Origin: Paralcaligenes ureilyticus | Lineage (GTDB): Bacteria; Pseudomonadota; Gammaproteobacteria; Burkholderiales; Burkholderiaceae_B | Length of the DNA stretch: 64,000 nt | Direction: 5' to 3' | Assembly (NCBI RefSeq): GCF_004346225.1 | Contig: NZ_SMAJ01000017.1 | Coordinates: 1 to 64,000 of the forward strand | Shown here: one piece after another, positions 63,723 through 64,000 of the stretch | Layout: each line of letters begins with the position of its first letter | Position numbering within the stretch: position 1 is the stretch's first letter | Notes under the pieces: model-generated | What the model was told of the DNA's origin: nothing | Database searches by the model: none | Seen by the model: only the letters and a program-made list of their open reading frames with translations | Position numbers and translations under genes: made by a program

Positions 63723-64000
63723 TTGACTACGGCAGAACAAACAAACCCGAAAGAGGCTACGGGCAGTCCACCCGATCGGGGTGAAGTGCTTCTCGATGTT
63801 CAGGATATCGCCAAAAATTTTGGCGGTCTGCGCGCCGTCGATCACTGCTCGCTAACCGTACGCCGAGGCACTATTACCGGCCTGATCGGCCCCAACGGCG
63901 CAGGCAAGACCACCGTATTCAATAACATTACCGGTTTTATCGCGCCCGATTCGGGTCGCATCCTGTTCCAGGGCATCGACATTACAGGCCTGCGTCCGGA
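63723..64000 (+). CDS. livG: LivG-type ABC ATPase, truncated by the window edge
   Basis: The first 92 codons of a gene running off the right edge. The start is a TTG at 63723 preceded by AAGGAGG, the strongest ribosome site in this region. After a polar N-terminal extension the ATPase domain begins: VQDIAKNFGGLRAVDHCSLT, and Walker A GPNGAGKTTVFNNITG. It is probably the first gene of a third liv-type system. It diverges from the DAHP synthase attenuator. Confidence 0.9.
   Translation, partial: MTTAEQTNPKEATGSPPDRGEVLLDVQDIAKNFGGLRAVDHCSLTVRRGTITGLIGPNGAGKTTVFNNITGFIAPDSGRILFQGIDITGLRP

Overview
The window reads as chromosomal DNA of a betaproteobacterium in or near the family Alcaligenaceae (Bordetella/Pusillimonas-like). 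The grounds are a betaproteobacterial porin, a TctC/Bug solute-binding protein, several liv-type ABC transporters, a glcDEF operon and moderately high GC content. This placement is inference from gene content. I see no phage, integrase, transposase, plasmid or CRISPR genes. Coding is dense, with most intergenic gaps under 300 bp.

Layout. 1-8.3 kb (minus strand): porin; an OmpR-type response regulator, sensor kinase and Kup K+ transporter with overlapping genes; tonB-exbB-exbD; a family-3 solute-binding protein. 8.5-14.1 kb: tRNA-Val, HU, a PLP-dependent sulfur amino acid enzyme, rlmB, rnr, tRNA-Leu. 14.2-20 kb: a guanidine-II (mini-ykkC) riboswitch reading into sugE and a GNAT gene, then arsB, a YedE-type transporter, a GltB-like FMN protein and a small lipoprotein. 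20.3-23.9 kb: tRNA-Met, a diheme cytochrome c, a cupin, PhzF, panE. 23.9-34.3 kb: two complete liv-type ABC systems, one per strand, separated by a HIT-family gene. 34.7-42.5 kb: small unknown genes, a TctC-LysR-HMG-CoA-lyase-like-CoA-transferase cluster flanked by a decayed duplicate, an ArsR-type regulator and a cupin. 42.6-52 kb: a SoeABC-like molybdoenzyme, an EamA transporter, an enolase-superfamily enzyme, and an unusual membrane-protein/phospholipase-C-like pair. 52.3-64 kb: tRNA-Lys, nitroreductase, purB, GST, mnmA, glcDEF plus a second FAD oxidase, a DAHP synthase, and the start of another liv ATPase.

The most informative non-coding signals are four. (1) A Phe-rich leader peptide, antiterminator and terminator upstream of the DAHP synthase gene look like a complete transcription attenuator. 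(2) The guanidine-II riboswitch identifies the SMR protein as a guanidinium exporter and puts a GNAT gene under guanidine control. (3) A dispersed family of GTAG-flanked hairpins (REP-like, at least 18 copies here, several as inverted pairs) has covarying stems. (4) A hairpin cluster ending in a terminator at 20.1-20.2 kb may be a small RNA.

The genes describe a metabolically versatile aerobe: glycolate oxidation, import of amino acids and carboxylates, energised outer-membrane uptake (TonB), potassium uptake, probable sulfite oxidation, and export of arsenite and guanidinium.
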